DNA of 64,000 bases from Arthrobacter cheniae (GTDB lineage Bacteria > Actinomycetota > Actinomycetes > Actinomycetales > Micrococcaceae), in contig NZ_QZVT01000004.1 of the NCBI RefSeq assembly GCF_003602275.1, positions 426,463-490,462 of the forward strand. The letters are read 5' to 3'. The translations under genes were made by a program, and so were the position numbers. Shown in pieces: positions 25,645-37,242 of this stretch. The notes under the pieces are model-generated. The model was not told where the DNA came from and made no database searches. It saw only the letters and a list, made by a program, of their open reading frames with translations. The stretch's first letter is position 1, and each line of letters begins with the position of its first letter.

Positions 25645-26517
25645 TCACACAGGGAGAAGCGAGACCCCGACGAACGTCAGCACACCCAACAGCAAGACGA
25701 CCACCGCGAGCCCGGCCCACTGGAGCCGCGCTTGGCGCGAGCCTTTCGGAGCGTAGGCGACGACGGCGGCACAAGCGGCGCCTGCGAGAAGCCCACCGAG
25801 ATGCGCCTGCCAGGCGATGCCCTGGACGACGAAACCGAGGACGGCGTTGATGGCGATCAGAACGACGATCTGGCGGACATCGCCCCCACGCTTGCGCTGG
25901 ATGATGAACAGGGCCCCGAACAGTCCGAACACGGCCCCCGATGCACCGACGACCGACTGCTGGAAATTACTCAGGAGCAAGACCCCGACGGAGCCGGCGA
26001 TCGCCGAGATGAGGTAGAGCGCCAGGAACCTCGCCCTGCCCATGGCGGGTTCGAGGACCTTGCCCAGGATGTACAGCGCGTACATGTTGAACGCCACATG
26101 AAGGAACGAGCTCGGCGAGTGGAGGAAAGCCGCCGTGAGCATCCGCCAGGGCTCCGCCGGAATCACTCCGCCCGCGCCCGCCGTATAGATGGGGGCATAG
26201 GAGAAAGCCCTGGTGAGTCCCGGCACCACGAGTTGCAGCAGGAACACCACCACGCACACGCCGATGAGGGTGTATGTGACAACGGGGGCCCCCCCGCGCG
26301 CGACGCCACCGAAAGCCGTCTTGCGGACCGGTGCGCGGGCAGCCTGTTCACGCACGCAGTCGACGCATTGAAAACCGACGGCTGCGGGCCGCTGGCACTC
26401 CGCGCACGCCGGACGGCCGCACCTCTGGCACCTCACATAGCTGATGCGATCAGGGTGCCGGGGGCAGACGGGCGCCTGCTGGCTTTCGGCGTCAGGCGCG
26501 GGGAGACCATAGGACAT
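25645..26517 (-). CDS. Rhomboid-family intramembrane serine protease with zinc-finger-like N terminus
   Basis: This is a 290-residue protein. Residues 18-54 hold seven cysteines (18, 30, 33, 38, 41, 51, 54) and His21 in a B-box/zinc-ribbon-like cytosolic module. The rhomboid core follows with six to seven helices, HVAFNMYAL (His140, Asn144), the catalytic Ser193 in GASGAVFG, and His239 in AHLGGLLAG. It should cleave membrane proteins within the bilayer; substrates are unknown. It starts four bases after the ppiA stop, so the two are cotranscribed, as in the related mycobacterial locus. Confidence 0.9.
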   Translation of the reverse strand: MSYGLPAPDAESQQAPVCPRHPDRISYVRCQRCGRPACAECQRPAAVGFQCVDCVREQAARAPVRKTAFGGVARGGAPVVTYTLIGVCVVVFLLQLVVPGLTRAFSYAPIYTAGAGGVIPAEPWRMLTAAFLHSPSSFLHVAFNMYALYILGKVLEPAMGRARFLALYLISAIAGSVGVLLLSNFQQSVVGASGAVFGLFGALFIIQRKRGGDVRQIVVLIAINAVLGFVVQGIAWQAHLGGLLAGAACAAVVAYAPKGSRQARLQWAGLAVVVLLLGVLTFVGVSLLPV

Positions 26518-26521
26518 GCGG

Positions 26522-27064
26522 TTAGAGCTGTTCCACGGTGATGCTCACGATGACGACGTCGTCCGAGGGCTTGTCCCTCCTGTCGGTGGGAATCGAGTTC
26601 AGCTTGTCCACGACCTTGCGGGACTCCTCGTCCGTGACATCGCCGAAGATCGTGTGCTTGCCCTGAAGCCAGGTCGTAGGCACCGACGTGATGAAGAACT
26701 GCGAACCGTTGGTTCCCCGGCCGCCCTGAAGACCGGCGTTCGCCATGGCCAGCTTGTAGGGCTCGGCGAATGTCAGGTCGGGGTTGATCTCGTCGTCGAA
26801 CTTATAACCGGGTCCGCCGATGCCCTGGCCCAGGGGATCTCCGCCCTGGATCATGAAGTCCTTGATGATCCGGTGGAAGATGGTGCCGCTGTACAGGGGG
26901 GCGTTGCTCTCCTCACCGGTCTGCGGGTGGGTCCAGGCGATCTCGCCGGTGGCGAGGCCGATGAAGTTCTTGACCGTCTTCGGAGCGTGGTTCCCGAAGA
27001 GATTCACCTCGATGTCGCCCTGGTTGGTATGGATGGTCGCTTTTGCTGTCGGTATAGCAGTCAT
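26522..27064 (-). CDS. ppiA: Cyclophilin-type peptidyl-prolyl cis-trans isomerase
   Basis: This is a 180-residue cytosolic cyclophilin without signal peptide. Active-site segments are FHRIIKDFMIQGGDP (catalytic Arg), GTNGSQFFIT and the KHTIFGDVTD segment with its conserved His. It speeds proline isomerisation during protein folding. The ATG at 27064 follows GAAAGA. It heads a two-gene unit with the rhomboid gene and is divergent from the gene at 27227. Confidence 0.94.
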   Translation of the reverse strand: MTAIPTAKATIHTNQGDIEVNLFGNHAPKTVKNFIGLATGEIAWTHPQTGEESNAPLYSGTIFHRIIKDFMIQGGDPLGQGIGGPGYKFDDEINPDLTFAEPYKLAMANAGLQGGRGTNGSQFFITSVPTTWLQGKHTIFGDVTDEESRKVVDKLNSIPTDRRDKPSDDVVIVSITVEQL

Positions 27065-27226
27065 AGCGCTATTCTTTCATGCGGGTCCTGACAATAAAGG
27101 TGACCGGTCTTATTCCGCGCAGAGTGGAACGGGTCGCCGACCTAGCACCCTCAGGTGGCATGGATGGCACCCCCTGCCCATGCGAAGTAGGCTGGTGAAA
27201 ACGATCAGCCACCCCTGGAGGTTTTT

Positions 27227-28159
27227 GTGAAGAAGAACGCACGCGCCACCCGCGAACTCGAGGAAGGCTTCGCTGCCGGACTTGCCGCTGGCCTGGCGAC
27301 GAATGTCACCGCAGCACAGACCTGGGCGACACCACACGTGGCCACGGCCTACGGCTGGGCCAAGCCCCGTTGGGAGAAGGGCATCGAAACGGCCGGTCCG
27401 GCCCTTCAGGACACCGTCCGTAAGGTGACCGAGGGCATCTCCGGAGGCATCTCCGTGGTGACCCCCAGGATCCAGGACAGCATCGACAGGGTGGGTCCGG
27501 CCATCTCCCAGCTCATCGACGAGACGACCCCCAGGATCCAGGGGACGCTGGACAAGGCCTCGCCCGCGTTGAACTCGGCCAAGGGCAAGGTTGTCGACGA
27601 CTATCTGCCCGCGCTCTCCGCGAAGCTCGGAGAAGCCGCTGACAGCGCCTCCCGATCACTCGCTGCAGCGACCCTTCCCCCCGTCGTCGAGAAGGCCGTC
27701 ATCAAGGCGACTGGTGACAAGAATGCCGTGAAGAATGCCCAGAAGCGCCTCGCCGCTGCAGCAATGCAGGCGTCCAAGGACCTGAAGAGGAGCCAGGCCC
27801 GCAAGTCCGGTCAGGGCTGGCTGATCTTCGGTATCATCGCGGCCGGCATCATCGCCGGTGTAGCTGCATGGCGGGCCTCGAAGCCTGTCGAGGATCCTTG
27901 GAAGACCCCGGCTCCTATCAAGGCAACCCCCGCCCCCGTGTCGAGCCAGAAGTCGCAGGAAGCAAAGGAGGTCGTCGCCGGCATGAAGGAGGCAGCCGAC
28001 CGCGCCGCAGCCTTGTCCAGCGATGCGTCGGACGTCAGCAAGAACGCCGACAGCAAGAACAAGGCCGCCGACGCGGCCCAGACCGTTGCCGACAAGGCGA
28101 AGGATGTCACCGATTCGGCCAAGCACTCGGCCAATTCGCCGGACGAGCCCAAGGCCTGA
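27227..28159 (+). CDS. Amphipathic-repeat membrane protein of unknown function
   Basis: This 310-residue Ala/Lys-rich protein has a long N-terminal region of heptad-like amphipathic helices. It contains an internal duplication (VVTPRIQDSIDRVGPAISQL, then ETTPRIQGTLDKASPALNSA, about residues 78-118). One membrane helix lies near 201-217 (GWLIFGIIAAGIIAGVAAW). The Ala/Lys/Asp tail resembles apolipoprotein- or LEA-like helices. GGAGG lies seven bases before the GTG. I recognise the type as common in Arthrobacter relatives near ppiA but know no function. Membrane association or stress protection is only a suggestion. Confidence 0.7.
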   Translation: MKKNARATRELEEGFAAGLAAGLATNVTAAQTWATPHVATAYGWAKPRWEKGIETAGPALQDTVRKVTEGISGGISVVTPRIQDSIDRVGPAISQLIDETTPRIQGTLDKASPALNSAKGKVVDDYLPALSAKLGEAADSASRSLAAATLPPVVEKAVIKATGDKNAVKNAQKRLAAAAMQASKDLKRSQARKSGQGWLIFGIIAAGIIAGVAAWRASKPVEDPWKTPAPIKATPAPVSSQKSQEAKEVVAGMKEAADRAAALSSDASDVSKNADSKNKAADAAQTVADKAKDVTDSAKHSANSPDEPKA

Positions 28160-28180
28160 GACCGTACGGTCGGACGGAGA

Positions 28181-28211
28181 AGCCCCCCGGCTGAGCCGGG
28201 GGGCTTTTTCG
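28181..28211 (+). terminator. Rho-independent terminator after the amphipathic-repeat gene
   Basis: AGCCCCCCGGC and GCCGGGGGGCT form an 11-bp stem with a TGA loop, followed directly by TTTTC. It lies 22 bp after the stop codon at 28159. Confidence 0.92.
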
Positions 28212-28259
28212 TGGCGGATATAAATATGCACCTGACGGAATGTTCGATCGTGCGAAGAG

Positions 28260-29180
28260 TCAGTCTCCGCCGGGGGTCGGCGGAGGATCCGATGCTGCTG
28301 CCATCTTCGGGGATTGGCGCTGTCCGTTCCTCCGTTGCTGACCACGGATGACTATCGCGAGCCCAACAAGGATCAACACCAGCCCGCCGTAGGTTCCTGT
28401 CGGTAGTTTCTCATCGAGGAATATAGCTGCGAGGACCGCCGCACCCGGAATTTCCAACAGGATGATCATGGAGACAACGAGCGGACTCATCACGGCGAGA
28501 AGATGATTGAAGACCGAGTGTCCCATGATCTGCGCCATGAGTGTCACGGCGAGGATGCCCGCCCAGGCAGCCGGGGTGAAGCCGACGACTGGTTGTGCGG
28601 TAGCGGCGCACAGGATCAGCAGGATCACCGCACAGGCTCCGTAGCAAAGGGTCGTATAGGTTCCCGTTGACATCGTCCGTCGCGCTGCTGCACCGGCCAT
28701 CTGGTAAATACCTGCCAGCGCCCCGCCGAGAAGGGCCAGGAGGTCCCCCAGCACTGCGTCCCGGGACAGTGACAGGTCGAATCCGGTAATGATCACGACC
28801 CCCACGAACGCAACACCCAAGCCCCCCACCACTGCACTGTGCGGACGGGATCCGAGCAGCGCGTTGAACAGTGCGATCCATGCCACCTGGAGACAGACGA
28901 GCGCGGTAGCCGCAGCGACGGACGTCAGTTTGAGTGCGGTGATGAAGCAGACGAAGTGGAGCGCAAGCGAAACCGCAGCGATCGCGAGCCGCCGATAGTC
29001 CGACCACCGCAGCGACGCGAACTCGGCCCGCTTCGACACCGCCGCAGGCCCTCCCATGAGGATCGCCCCGAGCAGATTTCGCCAGAAAGCGATTGCGAGG
29101 ACCGGAGCTGCCGTTGCTGCCATGATCGGCCCGGATGCGGACACACCGATCACGCCCAGGACAGAGAGGAAGATGATCAC
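28260..29180 (-). CDS. EamA/DMT-superfamily transporter
   Basis: This is a 306-residue protein with ten predicted membrane helices in two EamA repeats. The conserved Trp/Arg segment AFWRNLLGA follows helix 2, and LEIPGAAVLAAIFLDEKL in the second repeat is the typical ..E.P....... signature. Such carriers export amino acids or other metabolites; the substrate is unknown. The GTG at 29180 lacks an SD and follows CATAGT by eight bases, so translation may be leaderless. It is convergent with the upstream gene and its terminator. Confidence 0.85.
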   Translation of the reverse strand: MIIFLSVLGVIGVSASGPIMAATAAPVLAIAFWRNLLGAILMGGPAAVSKRAEFASLRWSDYRRLAIAAVSLALHFVCFITALKLTSVAAATALVCLQVAWIALFNALLGSRPHSAVVGGLGVAFVGVVIITGFDLSLSRDAVLGDLLALLGGALAGIYQMAGAAARRTMSTGTYTTLCYGACAVILLILCAATAQPVVGFTPAAWAGILAVTLMAQIMGHSVFNHLLAVMSPLVVSMIILLEIPGAAVLAAIFLDEKLPTGTYGGLVLILVGLAIVIRGQQRRNGQRQSPKMAAASDPPPTPGGD

Positions 29181-29233
29181 CCGGCAACACTATGGCACTG
29201 CTCGGACGAGTGTGCGGCGGGCTGCCAACGCAG

Positions 29234-29260
29234 AAGGCCCCGGTCCATGACCGGGGCCTT
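29234..29260 (-). terminator. Terminator hairpin downstream of tRNA-Ala
   Basis: AAGGCCCCGGT and ACCGGGGCCTT make a perfect 11-bp stem with a 5-base loop, eight bases past the tRNA 3' end. No long T run follows in the minus direction. Confidence 0.75.
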
Positions 29261-29268
29261 CTCTTCGG

Positions 29269-29341
29269 TGGAGGCACGGGGACTCGAACCCCGAACCCCC
29301 TGCTTGCAAAGCAGGTGCGCTACCAATTGCGCCATGCCCCC
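29269..29341 (-). tRNA. tRNA-Ala (anticodon TGC)
   Basis: The cloverleaf reads from 29341 downward. The acceptor GGGGGCA pairs with TGCCTCC and includes the G3-U70 alanine identity pair. The anticodon stem is CCTGC/GCAGG with loop TTTGCAA (TGC), and the T-loop is TTCGAGT. CCA is not encoded. It follows tRNA-Ile and the DLW-39-type gene in the usual actinobacterial order after gyrA. Confidence 0.96.
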
Positions 29342-29384
29342 GAATCGGACTGCATTCACCGTGAAGGTGCACACTGTCCGTTGC

Positions 29385-29501
29385 TTACGCTACGTCGTCC
29401 GTCGCACTGCTCCAGACGTTCTTGCTCTTCTCTGAATCCTGCCACCGCTTGTAGGCCAGAACACCGGCCGCAGCCGCTACTGCAATGAGCAACTTCTTCA
29501 C
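29385..29501 (-). CDS. DLW-39 family small membrane protein
   Basis: This 38-residue product starts with GTG at 29501, eight bases after... AGGAG at 29508-29512. It has a short basic N terminus (KKLL), one hydrophobic helix (LLIAVAAAAGVLAY), then KRWQDSEKSKNVWSSATDDVA. It fits the DLW-39 family, named for very short actinobacterial proteins encoded next to tRNA-Ile/tRNA-Ala downstream of gyrA; here the DLW motif itself is replaced by NVW. The function is unknown. It lies between the two tRNA genes on the same strand. Confidence 0.75.
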   Translation of the reverse strand: MKKLLIAVAAAAGVLAYKRWQDSEKSKNVWSSATDDVA

Positions 29502-29539
29502 GACAGTCTCCTAGCAGTTACCTGCGAGTGGTGGATCCG

Positions 29540-29613
29540 TGGGCGTACCAGGACTTGAACCTGGGACCTCTTCGTTATCAGCGAAGCGCTCTAACCGCCT
29601 GAGCTATACGCCC
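29540..29613 (-). tRNA. tRNA-Ile (anticodon GAT)
   Basis: The cloverleaf reads from 29613 downward. The acceptor GGGCGTA pairs with TACGCCC, the anticodon stem is CTTCG/CGAAG with loop CTGATAA (GAT), and the T-loop is TTCAAGT. The discriminator is A and CCA is not encoded. It is first in the tRNA-Ile/tRNA-Ala pair after the DUF3566 gene. Confidence 0.96.
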
Positions 29614-29700
29614 CGATACCTCTTCGGGCCGAGATACGACTTTACAGTAGTGTCTCGGGAATCTTCAAATCGTCACGGAAGAACCGAGGAGGCCGGTATC

Positions 29701-30237
29701 TCAATCATCGGTGAGCGTCACGCCGATGCCGCCAACCAGGGTGGAGGAGATGTTGTAGAGCACCGCCGAGAGCATGGCGAGGGCGGTCAGAAGGACCACA
29801 TTGACCACGGCGATGATGGTCGCGAAGGACAGTACCTGCGGCAGTGAAGCGAACTGACGAAGATCGAAGCCCCCGCTCTCGGACCCGGCGATCTCACGCA
29901 GCAACTCGTTGACACCATCGAAGATGCCCGTCAGATCGAGCACGGTCCAGATCACGAACGATGCCACGACGGTGACGATGCCAAGGGCGACCGAGAGCAG
30001 GAAGGACATCTTGAGTACGGACCAGGGGTCCACCTTGCTGACGAGCAGGCGTGCCTTGCGGGCCTTCGCCTTCGGAGCCGGCTTGACCAGCCCCGGTCGC
30101 TGGGTCGGGCGTCCGGACTGATTGCCTGCCGAGGCAGGACGCTGCGCGGGACGAGCCGGAGCATTCACGCGCGGCGGAGCACCAGGCGATCGCACTTGTC
30201 CACTGGTAGTCCGCGGGTTGGTGTTGGCCGAGCTCAC
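29701..30237 (-). CDS. DUF3566 transmembrane protein
   Basis: This is a 178-residue protein with a disordered Pro/Arg/Gln-rich N terminus (about 1-60) and the DUF3566 core. The core has a [17 protein letters not shown] entry helix, a second helix region around a [13 protein letters not shown] loop, and a final helix before [11 protein letters not shown]. It matches the gene always found after gyrA in Actinobacteria. A role at the septum or with gyrase has not been established to my knowledge. The GTG start overlaps the gyrA stop by three bases. Confidence 0.9.
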   Translation of the reverse strand: MSSANTNPRTTSGQVRSPGAPPRVNAPARPAQRPASAGNQSGRPTQRPGLVKPAPKAKARKARLLVSKVDPWSVLKMSFLLSVALGIVTVVASFVIWTVLDLTGIFDGVNELLREIAGSESGGFDLRQFASLPQVLSFATIIAVVNVVLLTALAMLSAVLYNISSTLVGGIGVTLTDD

Positions 30238-32909
30238 TCGTTACCTCCGTGTTCCGGCGACTCAGCGTCAGGCTCAGCCGTTTCCTCTGTCGACAACCGT
30301 ACTTCATCGGCTGTGAACTCTGCAGGTTCCTCCGCCGGCGTCACGGTGTCGATGACCTCGACGTCCGGGCTCGCTTCGGACGGATCCTCGATGAGGCCTT
30401 CCTCCACGCCTACGCTCCGCTCGCTGTTGCGGGCGATGGCGATGATTCGGTCGGTCTTGTCCGGCTTGGCGAAGATGACGCCCATGGTGTCGCGTCCCTT
30501 CGCGGGAACACCGGTGACAGCCGAACGGACGACCTTCCCGCCGCCCATGACGACCAGCACCTCATCCTCTTCCTGCACCACGAGGGCACCGATGAGGTCA
30601 CCTCGCTCCTCGGCGAGCTTCGCGACCTTGATGCCGAGCCCACCTCGTCCCTGGACGCGGTAGTCGTCGACGCGGGTCCTCTTGGCGAAGCCCCCCTCGG
30701 TGACGATGAAGACGAAGGAGTCGTCAGTGACGACATTGGCCGCCAGGAGCTCGTCATCCTCTCGGAACTTCATGCCGGTCACGCCGGAGGTGGCGCGCCC
30801 CATGGGTCGCAGAGCGTCGTCGTCGGCCGTGAACCGCAGGGACTGTCCCTTGCGCGAGACGAGCATGATGTCGTCACTTCCGGACACGAGCTGCGCCGAG
30901 ACGAGCTCGTCGTTGTCGCGGAGGTTGATAGCGATGACACCGGCGGTCCGATTGGTGTCGTAGTCCTCGAGGCGTGTCTTCTTGACCAGTCCACGCTTGG
31001 TGGCGAGGACAAGATAGGGCGACTGCTGATAGTCCCGCAGATCCAGGACCTGGGCGATCGTCTCGTCCGGCTGGAAGGCCAGGAGATTCGCTACGTGCTG
31101 CCCCTTGGCGTCCCGTGCCGCTTCCACGAGCTCGTAGGCCTTCGCACGGTAGACCCTGCCCAGGTTGGTGAAGAACAGGAGCCAGTGGTGGGTGGTGGTC
31201 ACGAAGAAGTGCTCGACGACGTCGTCGCCGCGCAACTGGGCCCCCTTGATGCCCTTGCCACCGCGGGCCTGCTGACGGTAATTGTCACTGCGCGTGCGCT
31301 TCACGTACCCGCCGCGTGTGATGGTGACGACCATCTCCTCTTCGGGAATCAGGTCTTCCATGCTCATGTCGCCGTCGTAGCCCATGAGGATCTCCGTGCG
31401 TCGATCGTCACCGAACTTCGCGACAATGTCGGACAGCTCGGTGCTGACGATTCCGCGCTGGACATCCTCGGAAGCGAGGATCCTGTTGAACTCGGTGATC
31501 ATCGTCTCGAGTTCTGCGTGTCGGTCCTGGATCTTCTGCCGCTCGAGCGCCGCGAGGCGGCGGAGTTGCATGTTCAGGATGGCTGTGGCTTGGAGTTCGT
31601 CGATGGACAGCAGCCCCATCAGCCCGTCGCGCGCTTCTTCCGTCGTGGAGGAGGCCCGGATCAGGGCGATGACCTCATCCAGTGCGTCGAGCGCCTTCAG
31701 GAGGCCGCGGAGGATGTGTGCCTCCTCCTCCGCCTTCCGCAGCCTGTACCGCGTGCGCCGGACGATCACTTCGAGCTGGTGGGTGACCCAGTGCCGCACG
31801 AAGGCATCGAGACTGAGCGTCCGGGGAACATCATCAACGATCGCCAGCATGTTCGCGCTGAAGTTGTCCTGCAGCTGGGTGTGCTTGTACAGGTTGTTGA
31901 GCACGACCTTCGCGACGGCGTCGCGCTTGAGCACGATCACCAGGCGCTGGCCGGTTCGGCCCGATGTCTCGTCCCGCAGGTCTGCGATGCCGCTGACCTT
32001 GCCGTCCTTGACCAGTTCGGCGATCTTGATCGCCAGGTTGTCGGGGTTCGCCTGGTAGGGCAGTTCGGTGACGACGAGGCAGGTCCGGTTCTGGATCTCC
32101 TCGACATTGACGACCGCGCGCATCGTGATCGAGCCACGACCGGTCCGGTAGGCGTCCTCGATGCCCTTGTGTCCCAGGATCTGGGCGCCGGTCGGGAAGT
32201 CCGGGCCCTTGATGCGGGTGATCAGCGCTTCGAGCAGCTCTTCCTTCGAGGCCTCGGGATTCTCGAGGTACCACTGCACGCCATCCGCGACTTCGCGGAG
32301 GTTGTGCGGCGGGATATTGGTGGCCATACCGACGGCAATGCCGGATGACCCATTGACGAGCAGATTCGGGAAGCGCGACGGGAGGATCGTCGGTTCCTGG
32401 TTCTTGCCGTCGTAGTTGTCCTGGAAGTCGACGGTTTCCTCATCGATGTCCCGCACCATCTCCATGGCGAGCGGGGCCATCTTCGTCTCGGTGTACCGCG
32501 GAGCCGCAGCGCCGTCATTGCCGGGTGAGCCGAAGTTACCCTGTCCGAGCGCCAGCGGATAGCGCATGGTCCAGTCCTGGATCAGGCGCACGAGGGCGTC
32601 GTAGATCGCCGAATCCCCGTGCGGGTGATACTGCCCCATGACCTCGCCGACAACACGGGCACACTTGTTGAACGATCGGTCCGGCCGGTAGCCGCCGTCG
32701 AACATCGCATACAGGACACGGCGATGAACAGGCTTCAGTCCGTCGCGCACGTCCGGCAGCGCACGTCCGACGATGACCGCCATGGCGTAGTCCAGGTAGG
32801 ACCGCTGCATCTCGGTCTGCAGGTCGACCTGCTCGACGCGGTCGGTCAGGACCTCACCCTCGAGGGGCTCGTCCGGTCCATTGCCGTTTCCGGTGGTGAC
32901 GTCACTCAT
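30234..32909 (-). CDS. gyrA: DNA gyrase subunit A
   Basis: This is an 891-residue type IIA topoisomerase subunit that cuts and rejoins DNA to introduce negative supercoils. The catalytic tyrosine is Tyr139 (APRYTE). The quinolone-resistance region reads [10 protein letters not shown] with Ser100 and Asp104 at the positions equivalent to E. coli Ser83 and Asp87, i.e. the susceptible-type residues. The C-terminal beta-pinwheel with the GyrA box (QQARGGKG) wraps DNA, and a short acidic tail follows. It is preceded by gyrB (134 bp gap) and followed by an overlapping DUF3566 gene. Confidence 0.97.
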   Translation of the reverse strand: MSDVTTGNGNGPDEPLEGEVLTDRVEQVDLQTEMQRSYLDYAMAVIVGRALPDVRDGLKPVHRRVLYAMFDGGYRPDRSFNKCARVVGEVMGQYHPHGDSAIYDALVRLIQDWTMRYPLALGQGNFGSPGNDGAAAPRYTETKMAPLAMEMVRDIDEETVDFQDNYDGKNQEPTILPSRFPNLLVNGSSGIAVGMATNIPPHNLREVADGVQWYLENPEASKEELLEALITRIKGPDFPTGAQILGHKGIEDAYRTGRGSITMRAVVNVEEIQNRTCLVVTELPYQANPDNLAIKIAELVKDGKVSGIADLRDETSGRTGQRLVIVLKRDAVAKVVLNNLYKHTQLQDNFSANMLAIVDDVPRTLSLDAFVRHWVTHQLEVIVRRTRYRLRKAEEEAHILRGLLKALDALDEVIALIRASSTTEEARDGLMGLLSIDELQATAILNMQLRRLAALERQKIQDRHAELETMITEFNRILASEDVQRGIVSTELSDIVAKFGDDRRTEILMGYDGDMSMEDLIPEEEMVVTITRGGYVKRTRSDNYRQQARGGKGIKGAQLRGDDVVEHFFVTTTHHWLLFFTNLGRVYRAKAYELVEAARDAKGQHVANLLAFQPDETIAQVLDLRDYQQSPYLVLATKRGLVKKTRLEDYDTNRTAGVIAINLRDNDELVSAQLVSGSDDIMLVSRKGQSLRFTADDDALRPMGRATSGVTGMKFREDDELLAANVVTDDSFVFIVTEGGFAKRTRVDDYRVQGRGGLGIKVAKLAEERGDLIGALVVQEEDEVLVVMGGGKVVRSAVTGVPAKGRDTMGVIFAKPDKTDRIIAIARNSERSVGVEEGLIEDPSEASPDVEVIDTVTPAEEPAEFTADEVRLSTEETAEPDAESPEHGGNE

Positions 32910-33043
32910 GAATCAATTCCGTTCGTGAAAGGTTCTCAACCACAAAGAAGACGCGGTCGCTGCCCGGCATATCGTGTAGGCGCTTCGACATCGCGAGGAG
33001 CGAGCATGACTCTTCGCGCCGGCGAGATGCCGTGTGTTGGCAC

Positions 33044-35161
<2,118 letters not shown>

Positions 35162-35163
35162 CT

Positions 35164-35169
35164 ATTCTA
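35164..35169 (-). promoter_or_regulatory. Probable -10 element of the gyrB promoter
   Basis: TAGAAT on the minus strand lies in an otherwise G+C-rich stretch about 48 bp before the gyrB GTG. No convincing -35 with standard spacing was found. The rest of 35117-35329 shows no gene. Confidence 0.45.
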
Positions 35170-35329
35170 CCCTGCGGAGGGCGGCAAACCCGCACCAACA
35201 GGCCCTCATTGGCCGCTGAAGAGGCTTCAGAGCCGACCCGCGTCCGTCCATGAGGACGGATACGCCGGGCACATCCACAATTGCCCTACAGGCCACTCAG
35301 CGATCGTCCGTACCTCCACCCGTTCCACC

Positions 35330-35965
35330 TCATCCGTAGGTGTCGCGCGGGCCGCGCCCCTTCACAGTGCGCCCACCCTTGCGCCAACTCGGAGCGGCCG
35401 GTCCGACGACGGAGAGCCGGGTGACGACGCCGGCTCCCAGCTCGGCTTCGAACCTCTTCAGCACCTGCGGAGTGATGAGGCGTAGCTGGGTGGCCCAGGC
35501 GGTCGAGTCGCACCGCACCAGCACGGTGTCGGCGTCGAAGCTTTCCGGCACGCAGTGCGCTGCGATGTCGGCTCCCACGATCTCACTCCAGCGCGAGAGC
35601 ACTGATCCGACGGCGACAGGGGACTTCCAGCCGCGTTCGGCCAGCATGCGGGAGAAGACGTTCCCGACACCCTCCGGGTCCCGACCGCCGTACACCGGCT
35701 CGGGCGAGTAGCGCCGGCGGCCGGACTTCGCCGTCCGCTTCGTTCCGGCCTCACGCGGCGTACCCCTGGACTGCGAGGCGTTGCGCAATCTATTGAGGAG
35801 CGCCTGTGGAGCATCTTGCTCCGGGAATCCCTGGGCTTCTGCCGGGGCGACGTCCGGTTCCTCCCCGTCATCGGCGCTGGTGCGGCGGCGGTCCGGTGCG
35901 GGCGGTGTTCCTGCGTCACCCTTCGCGGAATCCTCCGGCGGGCGCTGCTCAGACACTCGAATCAC
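35330..35965 (-). CDS. dciA: DciA/DUF721 family protein (replication-associated)
   Basis: This 211-residue protein has a disordered, Pro/Arg/Asp-rich N-terminal half and a C-terminal DUF721 domain (about 95-195), with RGWKSPVAVGSVLSRW, VGADIAAHCVPES and CDSTAWATQLRL. DciA loads or assists the replicative helicase DnaB in bacteria lacking DnaC/DnaI. The start is uncertain: GTG at 35965 follows GAAGG, and GTG at 35956 is a close alternative. Both overlap the end of recF, so translation is coupled. It sits in the canonical recF-dciA-gyrB order. Confidence 0.85.
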   Translation of the reverse strand: MIRVSEQRPPEDSAKGDAGTPPAPDRRRTSADDGEEPDVAPAEAQGFPEQDAPQALLNRLRNASQSRGTPREAGTKRTAKSGRRRYSPEPVYGGRDPEGVGNVFSRMLAERGWKSPVAVGSVLSRWSEIVGADIAAHCVPESFDADTVLVRCDSTAWATQLRLITPQVLKRFEAELGAGVVTRLSVVGPAAPSWRKGGRTVKGRGPRDTYG

Positions 35966-37232
35966 CGCGATCCCCGCCTTCGGAGGCCTGCGGCCCCGGT
36001 TCGTGTCCTGAACCGCAGTCTGGAGATGTTCCCCCATCTGCGATACCGCCGGGCACCACCCGGATCTGTCGGCCGAGGAGCGCCTGCGGAATGTCGTCTC
36101 CTACCGCGGCCGTGACGAGCACCTGTTCGGCCGGGGCCACGATGGCGGCCAGGCGGTTACGCCGCTGTGTGTCGAGCTCTGCAAAAACATCGTCGAGGAT
36201 CAGGACGGGGTCGCCCCCGGGGGTGCGGTCCTCCTCCAGCAGCAGGTAGTGGGTGGCGAGGCGCAGCGCGAGGGCCATCGACCAGGTCTCCCCGTGCGAT
36301 GCATATCCCTTCGCCTGCACCTGCCCGAGCTGGAGCGTGAGGTCATCCCGGTGAGGCCCGACGAGCGAGATGCCCCGTTCCAATTCCTTCTTCCGATGTC
36401 GCAGCAGACTCGCGACGAACAGTTCGGTGAGGTCCGGAAGGGGAAGCTCCCGCAGGGCTCGCGCCGCGTCGCCCCGAGCCGTGGCACCGCCGGCGTCATC
36501 GATCGCGGCGACCATATCAACGTCCGAGGACGAGATACTCGACGCATACAGGGTGTCCACTTCCTTCGATCCATCGGTCAGCTCTTCGTAGGCGCGCTGC
36601 ACGTGGGGGCGAAGCTGGTCCACGAGTACGAGGCGGGCGGACAACAACCGTGCCCCTGCTTCGGCGAGGTGCTGGTCCCACACATCGAGCGTTGCGTCGT
36701 GTGCCGTCGAGAACCTTCCGGCGGCACGGGCCGATTTCAGCAGGGCGTTCCGCTGCTTGAGCACTCGCTCGTAGTCGGCGCGCAGCGCGGACTGGTGCGG
36801 AAGCAGGGACACCATGACGTCGTCCAGGTAACGCCGTCTGGCCGACGGATCACCCTTGACCAGGGACAGGTCTTCGGGTGCGAAGAGGACCGTCTTGAGG
36901 ATGCCCGCGGCATCCCGTGCCCTCACCGGGTTCGCCCTGTTGATTCTTGCTCGGTTCGCCGTCTCGGCGTTGATCTCCACCTCGACGCTCGTACGCTGCT
37001 CACCACGTACAAAGCGTCCGCGAATGATCGCCCGGTCAGCGTCGAGAGCGATGAGCGGTCTGTCGGTGCTGACCCGGTGGGACGAAAGCGTGGCGAGGTA
37101 GCCGATTGCTTCGACGATGTTCGTCTTACCCACACCATTCGGTCCGACGAACACCGTGATGCCGGGTTCTATCGCGATATCGAGCTGCGCATAGCTCCGG
37201 AACCCGGTGAGCGAGAGGTGCTCAACGTACAC
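35949..37232 (-). CDS. recF: DNA replication/repair protein RecF
   Basis: This is a 427-residue SMC-like ATPase. Walker A is GPNGVGKTN (residues 30-38), the ABC signature region lies around the SHGETWSMALALRL segment, and Walker B is PVLILDDVFAELD. RecF loads RecA at gaps through RecOR. The last 35 residues (Gly/Asp/Pro-rich) are beyond the usual fold and overlap dciA. The GTG start lies 10 bp after gnd. Confidence 0.94.
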   Translation of the reverse strand: MYVEHLSLTGFRSYAQLDIAIEPGITVFVGPNGVGKTNIVEAIGYLATLSSHRVSTDRPLIALDADRAIIRGRFVRGEQRTSVEVEINAETANRARINRANPVRARDAAGILKTVLFAPEDLSLVKGDPSARRRYLDDVMVSLLPHQSALRADYERVLKQRNALLKSARAAGRFSTAHDATLDVWDQHLAEAGARLLSARLVLVDQLRPHVQRAYEELTDGSKEVDTLYASSISSSDVDMVAAIDDAGGATARGDAARALRELPLPDLTELFVASLLRHRKKELERGISLVGPHRDDLTLQLGQVQAKGYASHGETWSMALALRLATHYLLLEEDRTPGGDPVLILDDVFAELDTQRRNRLAAIVAPAEQVLVTAAVGDDIPQALLGRQIRVVPGGIADGGTSPDCGSGHEPGPQASEGGDRGDSSV

Positions 37233-37242
37233 CGGACATCAC

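Noticed and set aside
30249..32348. 699-codon plus-strand frame opposite gyrA
   Set aside because: Antisense shadow; gyrA motifs are intact on the minus strand.
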